Positions 53,041-61,000 of a stretch of 64,000 nt of DNA are shown here, piece by piece; within the stretch, counting starts at the first letter, position 1; each line of letters starts with the position of its first letter. Source of the DNA: JAFNAG01 sp041501225 (GTDB lineage: Bacteria > Acidobacteriota > UBA6911); contig JBGQNR010000001.1 in the NCBI GenBank assembly GCA_041501225.1, forward strand, positions 1 through 64,000. The letters run 5' to 3'. The position numbers were made by a program, and so were the translations under genes. The notes under the pieces were generated by a model. It saw only the letters and a program-made list of their open reading frames with translations, did no database searches and was not told where the DNA came from.

Positions 53041-53462
53041 TGCCATCCTCCGACGCTGAGGAACTGCTATCTACTTATTTTTTAAGAAAGAAGCTGAACA
53101 CTAAAATGCAGAAAAGTCAGCTACAGGAGTGGGACACACAGCCTCCTTCCATTTCTCAAACATTATTGACACCGAGAAGCACTTAAGGTTCCCTTTCCGT
53201 TTCAACTTCATCTTGCTCCTGCTCGAAGTCTATGCCGGGCCTCGTAAGCCCACTGCGCTCCATGCTGTGATACAGGGTCGCATTCGCAATCGCGCCGCCC
53301 TGCGGGGTACATTCCGAGTCCAGAGCAGTTTCGTACTTGGATAGTGTCTGGGCCGATGTAATTATGCAGATGCAGAAGCGGTCTCCAAGACCGGAAAAGG
53401 GGTATGCACAAGAGTAGCGCTATTTGCCGAGCGGGGCTCACGGATGGCAGGAAAGGTTCAAG
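53041..53462. other. Intergenic region in the island, no gene seen
   Basis: About 420 bases between the secreted-protein gene and the divergent YaiI gene. Short frames on both strands lack start signals. It includes AT-rich sequence near 53085 that may serve the promoter of the left gene. Confidence 0.4.
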
Positions 53463-53915
53463 GTGCTTGACATATTCATCGATGCCGATGGCTGCCCCGT
53501 AAAGCAGGAAGTGTACCGCGTGGCACAGCGATACGGCCTCCACGTCACCGTGGTCGCCAACTCGCGGATTCGCATTCCCTATGGGGACTGGGTCAAACTC
53601 GTGGTTGTCGAAGGGCAGTTCGATGCTGTCGACGACTGGATTGTTGAGCATGTCGCGGCGAACGACATTGTGGTCTCGGGGGATATCCCTTTGGCCGCGC
53701 GCTGCCTCGACAAGGGAGCCCTAGTGCTCGGTCTACGCGGTGATACGTTCACCCAGGATTCCATCGGCGAGGCCCTTGCAAGCCGGGCGTTGCTGGCCCA
53801 TCTTCGAGAACTCGGAACGATAACGGGTGGGCCTGCTCCCTTCGAGAACCGCGACCGATCCCGTTTCCTCCAACGCCTCGACGAGACCATTCAGGCTGTT
53901 CGGAGGAGAGGGTAG
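53463..53915 (+). CDS. YaiI/YqxD (DUF188) family protein
   Basis: A 150-residue protein with the DUF188 hallmarks: IFIDADGCPVKQEVYRVA at the N terminus, ANDIVVSGDIPLAARCLDKGA in the middle, and a C-terminal LSRALL/FENRDRSRFLQRLDETI region. The fold is PIN-like, but the biological role is unknown. The GTG at 53463 has GGAAAGG upstream and gives the normal family length. An upstream TTG would add 13 residues with no support. Repeat copy A begins 24 bases after its stop. Confidence 0.88.
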   Translation: MLDIFIDADGCPVKQEVYRVAQRYGLHVTVVANSRIRIPYGDWVKLVVVEGQFDAVDDWIVEHVAANDIVVSGDIPLAARCLDKGALVLGLRGDTFTQDSIGEALASRALLAHLRELGTITGGPAPFENRDRSRFLQRLDETIQAVRRRG

Positions 53916-53938
53916 GGTCGAAACCTGCGCCCCGCGGC

Positions 53939-54000
53939 GAGTTGTAGGTATCATGTTAACTGCGCCTGTCTGTTCCAGGGATCCCATGACGGCAACAACT
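53939..54000 (+). repeat. Interspersed palindromic repeat, copy A (right half)
   Basis: Matches the right half of copy C (54864-54925) at 53 of 62 positions. The ends are an inverted repeat, AGTTGT...ACAACT. It begins just after the DUF188 gene. Confidence 0.8.
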
Positions 54001-54084
54001 CTGGATTTTACATCAGAATGGTGTTGCGGACCTTGAATTTGCACAAATTTCCGCTGTCCGGCGCGACATGTCAGTGCCGCCAGC

Positions 54085-54246
54085 TCAGAAAAAACATTCG
54101 AGATCCGGTGCGGCGTGGGAAATAGGAGGAGGCTTGGAACGTTCCCATTGGATGTATCGTCGGCTATCCTTCCTTGTGCCGACCCACTCAATGCGGCACG
54201 CCCAAGAGGACGGGATGCGCGTTTTACGTCCACTTGAGCGGCGCAT
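54085..54246 (-). CDS. Possible small basic protein, 53 residues
   Basis: From ATG at 54246, with GGAAAGG ten bases upstream, a frame of 53 residues rich in Arg, Ser and Lys (MRRSSGRKTRIPSSW) runs to 54085. It occupies the space between repeat copies B and A, in the same position relative to a repeat as the next small gene. No family is recognised, so it may be non-coding. Confidence 0.3.
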   Translation of the reverse strand: MRRSSGRKTRIPSSWACRIEWVGTRKDSRRYIQWERSKPPPISHAAPDLECFF

Positions 54247-54265
54247 GATGGAGTAACCTTTCCGC

Positions 54266-54349
54266 GCGTACAGTCGGAATAAGCTACAGTTTTGCATTGC
54301 AGCCTGTCCATGATGCCCCCCAGCTTCCGAGTTGTAGGTATCATGTTAA
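54266..54349 (+). repeat. Interspersed palindromic repeat, copy B (left half)
   Basis: 78 of 84 positions identical to 54801-54884 of copy C. The unit contains an imperfect hairpin, TACAGTCGGAATAAGCT paired with AGCTTCCGAGTTGTA, with unpaired bases, and an inner hairpin around CATTGCAG. It lies directly upstream of the 53-residue frame on the minus strand. Confidence 0.85.
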
Positions 54350-54468
54350 GAAAAGGAAGTACACCCGTGGCAAACCGCTAAAACTCAGTTTCGCTAGAAC
54401 CACATCATCGTGGCAACGCAAGGATCCAAGCCCTTCAGCCGTTACTCAAAAAACAGGACTCAATGCCA

Positions 54469-54762
54469 TCACTGCCGAGGCGTTTGCTTTCGTAATTTCC
54501 TCGACCAAAACGTCAACCAGAGAGCAATCACTGCTAGCATCCACAAGAATGCCTTGAAGAGAGCTGCTGCCCAGAACCAAACAGTCTGGACGAACGGCCA
54601 GCTTGCATCCGGTCCCCAAAGCCAAAGCAACCATGCGGGATGCGCAGACATGAAGACGAGGTACAAGATCCACTGGAGAACGAGAAAGATGACGCCGACC
54701 AGTATTGTCCACCATGCCGCAATTGCGGCGGCTCTGACCCGCTTCTCGAAGATATCTTCCAT
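54469..54762 (-). CDS. Small membrane protein, 97 residues, unknown function
   Basis: From ATG at 54762 with AAAGGAG nine bases upstream. The sequence MEDIFEKRVRAAAIAAWW leads to two or three Trp-rich hydrophobic helices separated by a short loop (GPDASWPFVQ) and a basic tail (WSRKLRKQTPRQ). No domain is recognised. Topology suggests an inner-membrane protein. It is flanked by repeat copies B and C. Confidence 0.7.
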   Translation of the reverse strand: MEDIFEKRVRAAAIAAWWTILVGVIFLVLQWILYLVFMSAHPAWLLWLWGPDASWPFVQTVWFWAAALFKAFLWMLAVIALWLTFWSRKLRKQTPRQ

Positions 54763-54800
54763 GGCGTGTAACTCCTTTCCAAATCGCTGGCGGCGTTTCA

Positions 54801-54925
54801 GCGTACAGTCGGAATAAGCTGCAGTTTTACATTGCAGCCTGCCCATGGTGCCCGCCAGCTTCCGAGCTGTAGGTATCATGTTAACTGTGGCCGTCTGCTC
54901 TGGGGATCCCATGTCGGCGACAACT
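54801..54925 (+). repeat. Interspersed palindromic repeat, copy C (complete unit)
   Basis: The full 125-base unit. Its left 84 bases match copy B and its right 62 match copy A, with a shared core GTAGGTATCATGTTAA. The left part can fold into an imperfect stem with extrahelical bases. All copies have the same orientation. It sits between the methyltransferase stop and the small membrane-protein start. Confidence 0.85.
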
Positions 54926-54972
54926 GAGGCCGACGCGGTGGCTGCGAGTCGATGGAGCGCAGTTCCCGGTAG

Positions 54973-55536
54973 TCAGGAGACATTCCCCAACACGGCCGAC
55001 CAACAAAGCAACAATCGAGGTCCTCGACTTACCACGAATCCGGCATGCTCAGCAAGTGTAGTTGTCGCTTCGAATCTCTTGCGCGATACGTGAAACAATT
55101 TCGGTTCAACCATGAGAATCTGTGCCTTCTCATTCAAGATAGCCTTGAGCTCCTTGAACAACGACTCCTTGTTGGGAACCTCATGAACCATCCAGAAAGC
55201 CAACCCGAAGTCGATCTTCTCCGAGACGTTTATCTTGTCCCTTTCGCACTTTACCAGATGAATCCTCTCTTCCAGCTCCGTGCCCCGAATCCTGGTGCTA
55301 AGCTTCTTCAACATCCCATCCTGCAAATCTGCCGAGACTACTCTTCCATTCCTGCCGACCATCCTAGCCAGCTCAATGGAGAAGAAACCCGGGCCACATC
55401 CAAGATCGAGAACGGTCATTCCCTCTCTAACAAAGGGAGACAGGATCTTCTGTGGATCTTGCAGCCACCGCCTGATCTTGCCGTCGAGTGAATTAGCAAG
55501 TCCAACAGGGCAAACACGGTTCCTCGCATTGTCCAT
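54973..55536 (-). CDS. Class I SAM-dependent methyltransferase
   Basis: A 187-residue enzyme. SAM motif I reads VLDLGCGPGFFSIELA, followed by the acidic residue of motif II (VVSADLQDGML) and a post-I region (DFGLAFWMVHEVPNKESL, like UbiE/COQ5-type methyltransferases). The substrate is unknown. Relatives methylate small molecules, including arsenite, but there is no adequate Cys pattern here for that. It is the rightmost intact gene of the island. Confidence 0.88.
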   Translation of the reverse strand: MDNARNRVCPVGLANSLDGKIRRWLQDPQKILSPFVREGMTVLDLGCGPGFFSIELARMVGRNGRVVSADLQDGMLKKLSTRIRGTELEERIHLVKCERDKINVSEKIDFGLAFWMVHEVPNKESLFKELKAILNEKAQILMVEPKLFHVSRKRFEATTTLAEHAGFVVSRGPRLLLCWSAVLGNVS

Positions 55537-55560
55537 GGCAAGCTCCTCACGGAGGTTGGC

Positions 55561-55791
55561 TTATGTGCTTCTGAGATACTGCGTTATAGCCCGGCTGTGC
55601 TTGACGACGAACTCGCAACCTGGCTCCTCGCCGCAGGATCGACACTTCCGGTCATACGCGGAATTGGGCCTGTTGATCAGTTGCCCCAGTATCCCCACGG
55701 CGATGATGATACCACCGTTCCCGACGGCCCCGACGATCCGGAGCGGCCGCGCAGGCCGGCATGGGCCAAGCTGCTAAAGCGCTCATGGTAG
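55561..55791 (+). pseudogene. Possible transposase C-terminal remnant
   Basis: A frame ending in RPRRPAWAKLLKRSW resembles the P-W-A-x-L-L-K-R segment that precedes the Cys-rich end of some transposases, but it stops directly afterwards and has no start or upstream domain. The similarity is short and by eye only, so this is tentative. Confidence 0.25.
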
Positions 55792-56169
55792 GCTGGCGGC
55801 AAGGGCGAGCGTGCGCCGAAGCTATCAGAGGTGGATAGTCCAAACCAGCTGCAATTGTTTCGCACGCCCCAGTACAGGCTCTGTTTCCGATATTGGGGCA
55901 TTCTGTCAACTTTCGCCTCTCGTGGAGTAGGCAAATGCAATTATAAGCCATTGCGACATTGCAGGATACAGGATTGTCACATACCTCTGGCAACTCTGCG
56001 GATGAGTTGTCGGCATATCGGAGAAGTGCCTATCTTGCTTCGTCGTTCCGCAACGGAGTTGGAGGACATGTGGCGGCGGCCACTGTGCGCCAACCATATC
56101 ATTGGCGGCCACCTGCCAAAGCGGCAGGCGGTCTGTAGTCGATTATGTAGCTGCTATGATCCCAAAGGA
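55792..56169. other. Right part of the island, no convincing gene
   Basis: About 380 bases up to the tandem repeats. Frames such as 55831-56226 plus and 55652-55993 minus have unusual composition and no start signals or recognised motifs. No integrase motif (the R...HxxR...Y pattern) was seen in any frame here. Confidence 0.4.
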
Positions 56170-56199
56170 TCAACAGACTTCAACAGGTTTCAACAGGGT
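56170..56199 (+). repeat. Three 10-bp tandem repeats near the right att copy
   Basis: TCAACAGACT, TCAACAGGTT, TCAACAGGGT lie head to tail with exact 10-base periodicity, ending 62 bases before the right 53-bp repeat. Short direct repeats near an att site can be recombinase arm-binding sites. That reading is inference. Confidence 0.6.
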
Positions 56200-56261
56200 T
56201 CGCGTAAGTCATTGAACCATAAATAGTTGAAAATATGACATTTCCCCAGAGCGGGTCAAAA

Positions 56262-56314
56262 TGCCTTGGGCGCAGGAGGTCTCCAGTTCAAATCTGGATG
56301 CCCCGACCAATAGA
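56262..56314 (+). repeat. Putative attR: 53-bp copy of the tRNA-Pro 3' end
   Basis: Identical to 51797-51849 but lacking the 5' half of the tRNA, so it cannot encode a tRNA. It marks the right boundary of the putative island, 22 bases from the MTHFR stop. Confidence 0.88.
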
Positions 56315-56336
56315 GCTTATAACCTGCAAGATGATC

Positions 56337-57905
56337 TCAATTCACTGAGGTCGCGACCTTGCGCGGCGCACTCCCGGCAACTATCCGTTTGCCATGGTTA
56401 TCCAAGCCGACAAGGCGGTTCGTAAGCGCATTGGTCTGATCGAGGCACCAGTCTCGCGGGGGCATCAGCGTGCGGGCATATCGCCTCGGATCCTCACCAG
56501 CAGCGACCGTGCTCTGATAGATCCCGTTCCAAATGCAGGGCAGCATTGGGTCAGCCTCGCAGCTGCCATCGATGCGCGCCCCCCCGCAAGGTCCGTTGCG
56601 AAGATTCTTCTGGCACCGGCGCATGGTGCAGCCGGCATAGTTCAGATGATCCTGGATGCAGTCTCCGCAGCTCATACATCCCAGGGCCGCCTTCCTATAA
56701 ATAGTCGACAATCCCATGGCGGCATGCCAAAAGCCTCCAGGCCTGGCTGAGCCACCGGGCGCGGATCGCTCGGTTTTCAGGCGCCTACTCAGGAAACGCG
56801 CCCCGTACGATTCGGGATCGATCATGTGTCGGTGCACAACCTTGGACATCCGCTGTTGCCAGGACACGTGACGCTCCATCCGTGCCAACTGGTACGCGCC
56901 CTTCCCTGTGCTTAATCCATCGCTCGCGCGCGGCCACAGGTAAAACTCATCCGCTATCTCGAAGATCAGTTCTTCGATCCTTCCCTTCCAGTCCGTACCG
57001 ATTTCCGCCGCCCGATCCATAATCTTCAAGCAGTCACCGTGAGAGAGCCCTAAGCCGCCGATGTGGCCACCGGCAAAGCCGAGTCCTCGAGCCGCTGCAA
57101 GCATCAACGCCGCTCGCTCCAGGCGTTCAGGCTTCTTCTCGACTTCCAGCCTTTGCTGCAGCTTTTCAGGAATGCTGCACCCGGCGATTTCGCCGGCCCG
57201 CATCATCCTGCCAACCGTCGCTGTCGGCATATAAATGTTCGCGATGACCGGCACGTTGGCGAGGCCCTCTTGTGCGAGGTATTGCTTGACTTCATAGAGC
57301 TTGCGCAAATTGTATCCGAGTTGGGTGATGATGAAGCGCGCACCTGCGGCAATCTTCAGCTCGAGCTTGTAGAATTGCATCATCTGATCCGATTCTCGGG
57401 CTTTGAAGGGATTCACTACCGCACCCGCAAAAAAATCGAACGGCGAAGTTTTGACTTGTCGCTTGCCAATACCGTATTCAATCCCCTGGGCAAGTGCCTG
57501 GATGAGCTGGATCATCAGGACGGAATCGAAATCAAAAACCGGTTTTGCTTTTCCCTGGAAAGCCGACTTGGGCACGTCCCCGGTAAGAGCGAGGATATTT
57601 TCAACGCCGATGCGAGCGCATGCATGCAGACGTCCCTCGAGGAAGCTGCGATTCCCATCTTTGCCGGTGAGATGGGCGAGAGGCGTCAGATTATGCTCGA
57701 TCACAAATGAGGCGAAAGCTTCCGGTGGCAGAGAAGGGTTGCCACCAGGAAGATCCGTTAAGCTGATGACTTTCACACCGCGTGATTCGCGCGCAGCTTC
57801 ACGCACGAATATTTCCGCTTCCGGCTCGGAATGATCGCGCCCCAGAACAAGTTCCGCCGAGCAGAAAAACTCTCCCGCCTCCAGCGCGGACCTCAAATGG
57901 TTCAT
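56337..57905 (-). CDS. metF: Methylenetetrahydrofolate reductase with C-terminal Cys-rich (MetV-like) domain
   Basis: About 522 residues. The N-terminal TIM-barrel reductase region (SAELVLGRDHSEPE, VISLTDLPGGNPSLPP, ENILALTGD, GARFIITQLGYN) is fused to a C-terminal domain with clustered Cys (GCMSCGDCIQDHL, CTMRRCQKNLRNGPCGG), which matches the MTHFR_C/MetV family that associates with non-canonical MetF. It reduces methylene-THF to methyl-THF for methionine synthesis or one-carbon metabolism. ATG at 57905 (AGGG upstream) is preferred to a TTG at 57956, which lies in the inverted repeat. Confidence 0.9.
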   Translation of the reverse strand: MNHLRSALEAGEFFCSAELVLGRDHSEPEAEIFVREAARESRGVKVISLTDLPGGNPSLPPEAFASFVIEHNLTPLAHLTGKDGNRSFLEGRLHACARIGVENILALTGDVPKSAFQGKAKPVFDFDSVLMIQLIQALAQGIEYGIGKRQVKTSPFDFFAGAVVNPFKARESDQMMQFYKLELKIAAGARFIITQLGYNLRKLYEVKQYLAQEGLANVPVIANIYMPTATVGRMMRAGEIAGCSIPEKLQQRLEVEKKPERLERAALMLAAARGLGFAGGHIGGLGLSHGDCLKIMDRAAEIGTDWKGRIEELIFEIADEFYLWPRASDGLSTGKGAYQLARMERHVSWQQRMSKVVHRHMIDPESYGARFLSRRLKTERSAPGGSARPGGFWHAAMGLSTIYRKAALGCMSCGDCIQDHLNYAGCTMRRCQKNLRNGPCGGARIDGSCEADPMLPCIWNGIYQSTVAAGEDPRRYARTLMPPRDWCLDQTNALTNRLVGLDNHGKRIVAGSAPRKVATSVN

Positions 57906-57954
57906 AGCGATACCCTGATCTTTCTCCACATCTGGAGCAAGCACATCCTTAGCC

Positions 57955-58050
57955 AATTTCGGGGACAGGCGCCATAACCTCGAAATTACGATGTTTGAAT
58001 TTCACCTGTCATTGAATAATTTCGAGCTTATGGCGCCTGTCCCCGAAATT
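57955..58050. repeat. 34-bp inverted repeat (REPIN-like), with 28-base loop
   Basis: Arms 57955-57988 and 58017-58050 are reverse complements with a single mismatch. Each contains AATTTCGGGGACAGGCGCCATAA, here quoted only by its 20-base part ATTTCGGGGACAGGCGCCAT. The GGGGACAG word is typical of repeats associated with RAYT (Y1) transposases. The right arm forms the 3' end of the GH115-GH8 gene, including its stop codon. Confidence 0.88.
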
Positions 58051-61000
58051 GAGGAGGCCAGATACGGAATTCTCCGCTGCAGTGTAGCAAGGCTAAAAGA
58101 TATAGCATGCCATCGTAGTAACGATACCGGCCGGACGGAACCGTCAGGTTCCACAAGGCCTCGAGGAACTGCCGAGCGCGAGGCTGGGTCGCTGCAAGGC
58201 TGGCTACGGCGTTCATCGCAACGAGGCCTGCAGAATGATCGCTGCCGAGTTGATTGCCGTCGAGGGTGTACCTATTCCCGTAGTCGGCTATTCCTCTGGA
58301 CTCGAAAAATGCCTGCAGTCGATCGCTAAGCTGCCTCTCCCTGACATCTTTGGACCACCAGGCCCAATCGACCGACCAGTTCATGGCGGTACGCCACGCG
58401 TCGTACTGAAAACTGTCGCGTATGCCACCCCGAAGCGTACCGTTGAAATTAGCATAATCCGGAGCGAGGCCTGTGAGGAGATTCGTGACTTTTTGAAAGA
58501 AATCGCGGCTGGCTGCGGCAGCCTGAGCCCAGAAAGCCCTATCCGCCACCGGTCCCCATCGCGCCCACAGCTCATAGAAGGCAGGCAGGTGATACGAAGG
58601 ATCGGTGTAGTCGGTATCCGGCGTAAACCGGACCATTGCGTATCCGGGATCAAACATCGGCCCCGCGGTCCGGATGCCGCGAGATGTCGGGCCCGTGATC
58701 AGCGCACGATGCCTCATATCTGTGAGAAGGCGGTCAACCGCGGCCTGGTAGTCGTAGATGCCGATGCCGTTGCCCCAGCGCCCGGCTGCGAAAAATAGCG
58801 ACATCGCGAAATACTCTTCGCCGTCCGGTGCCGGCATTTCATCGTTGGGCACGCCGTCGGTCCTCATCGACCACGAGAAATAGCCGCGCCCGGGGTGACC
58901 GGGCTCGTCGCGGTACATATAGGTTCTGGCCCAATTCCAGAGCGCATCAAACTCGGCTTTCTTGTTCAGCTGCACCGCGATCATCATGCCGTAGGACATG
59001 CCTTCGGAGCGCACGTCGTTGTTGTTGATGTCACTGAGATAGGCCAGAGGGCCGTTGGCGTTGGCGCCGGCCGCGTAATATACGGCTTGTGTGTTCGGGT
59101 CGCCATGGAACAACTGGTGGAATGCGGCGTTGATCTTGGCGGCCACCTCCTGCGACGAATAGCCGGATTCGACCAGCAGGTTGCGATATCTGCCGGTAGC
59201 AAACGACCCTGCGCCGTTGTCGCTTCGATCAGCCGGTCTGGTCAGCGATTCACGGGGAGTGCGGGAAGTGGATTCATCACGGCGATAGCTTTCTGGCGGG
59301 CCCAGGTAGCTCGGTTTCAAACCACCCAGGTCGACAATGAGCTTCTGCAGCACAACTCCGGGATCAACCATCCAGATTTTGAGTGTGTGATAACCGGCAC
59401 CCGGCAGTTTGTGGGTCGACTGGACGAAGCGGCCGGCATCTTTCACTAAGTTTTCCCATGCAGTATTGCCGTTCCGTGCGTCGAAGTCACCAGGCACGAT
59501 TTCGATGATCTGGGGCGGCTGATCGTCAAACGATACTGCGTAACGCAGACCGCGACCGGGCACAAAATTCAATGTCGGAGCAACGACTGCATTCACGGTG
59601 ACATTGCCGGAATCCAACAGGTACAAGTTGTATTCAAGGCATGGCGAATCCTGTGGCGGGGACGCGCTCGATGCCGTGACGGGCATGATCGCCATTGCGG
59701 ACAGAGTCCGCCCGTAGCCATCGATCTTCTCCCAACGGACCGCTCCGGCGGGGATGCTCCTGGAATAGTGCCCGGCTTCGATCGAAACAACCCCATCTCC
59801 TTCGACGAAGCAGCCCGTCCGATCAAGCACCACTCGCTGCGGATTGAACAAATCGACCTTTACATCGACGCTCTCGCCCGCATTCCGCGCTAGCTTTACC
59901 ACGGCGCTGCTCGAGCCCGTCGGAGCCTTAGGCCAGTCCACCGTAACCCATAGGCGGTCCTCCTTGACGACCGTCCCCTTGGCCGCACTTAGCACAATCC
60001 AGGGAACGCTGGCCGTTGCTGTGAAGCCGAACGAGGCTTTTCCTCGGTTGAACACATCGATGTAATGACGCTGCTGGTTGAACACATCAAATCTGGGGAG
60101 GACCGGCTCAGCCATGGCTCCAGGCCAGGCCGATGCGGAATCATCCAGGGCGATGCCCATCCCCGCAGCGTCCGGCAATTGCAGCCGGGTAACCCGGGGC
60201 ATGACGTTTTGCGGCGGATCCTGCCAGATTGTGTACCCGATGTGGACCTGGTCCATGAAGTGGTTCCATTTGCCATTGGTCAATGTGTGGTTGAAATACG
60301 CCATCAAATCAGCATCGGCCTGAAACAAGGCCTCGGCCTGCGCGGCCAAATCGTTGGTGCCGGCACGGCCTTGCTGTGCATACAGAGCGTTCTTTCCAGC
60401 GGCGACATAGAGCTCATTTACTTGCGCACAGGCCTTGGCGGGAAACAATACCAGCTGGTAGAAAGAAGCGCGCGCGTCGGGAGCGAGTTTGCCGTAAATC
60501 TCCTCGGCCTTCGCTGCAATCGCCTTGAAATCCGCCACCATCCGGTCTGCTTCCTCATAGTTCGTTAGACTATACGTGGTCGGTTCCAGCAGTTCAGGCT
60601 TGCGGCGGCCGTTATACTGAGTATATTTGGAAATGATGTCGGCAATGTCCCGGGCGTACGTTGTGCCAAAATCCCTTGCCGCCCAAAGGCGCGTATATTC
60701 GTCAATGTTATTGTTAGTCCATTGGTTTGTATTCCAGGCCAGGTGCATGAAATACTCCATGGGAAATTCCAGGCCCTTGAAGTGGCCCACATTGACGATC
60801 CAGATCCGATCGGCGCCATAGGCTTTGGCAAGGGTCATTTGCTCCCATACCTTGGCAATCGGATTGGTGTTGATCCATTTGTAGTTGCGAGGTCCGCCGA
60901 CGTAATCGAAATGATAGTAGACGCCTGCGCCGCCGGCGCGATTGCGTTCGGCTTCGGTCGGCAGCCGGCGGATGTTGCCCCAATTGTCATCCGTCCACAG

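Larger units (their letters stand above)
51797..56314. mobile_element. Putative tRNA-Pro-integrated island (no integrase seen)
   Basis: About 4.5 kb bounded by the perfect 53-bp direct repeats. Duplication of a tRNA 3' end at a distance is the standard footprint of tyrosine-recombinase integration. Inside are unrelated small genes in both orientations, interspersed repeats and a possible transposase remnant, whereas the flanks are housekeeping genes. No integrase or excisionase frame was recognised, so this could be a decayed or in-trans-mobilised element. An ancestral tRNA fragment duplication without a mobile element is the alternative. Confidence 0.65.

Noticed and set aside
54469..54912. 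Reading the repeat as the N-terminal part of the small membrane protein (147 residues)
   Set aside because: Repeat differences between copies are mostly non-synonymous in that frame, and a clear ribosome-binding site precedes the internal ATG at 54762.
53939..54925. Integron attC sites
   Set aside because: The repeats are palindromic and adjacent to small genes, but the expected RYYYAAC and GTTRRRY core sites were not found and no integrase gene is visible.
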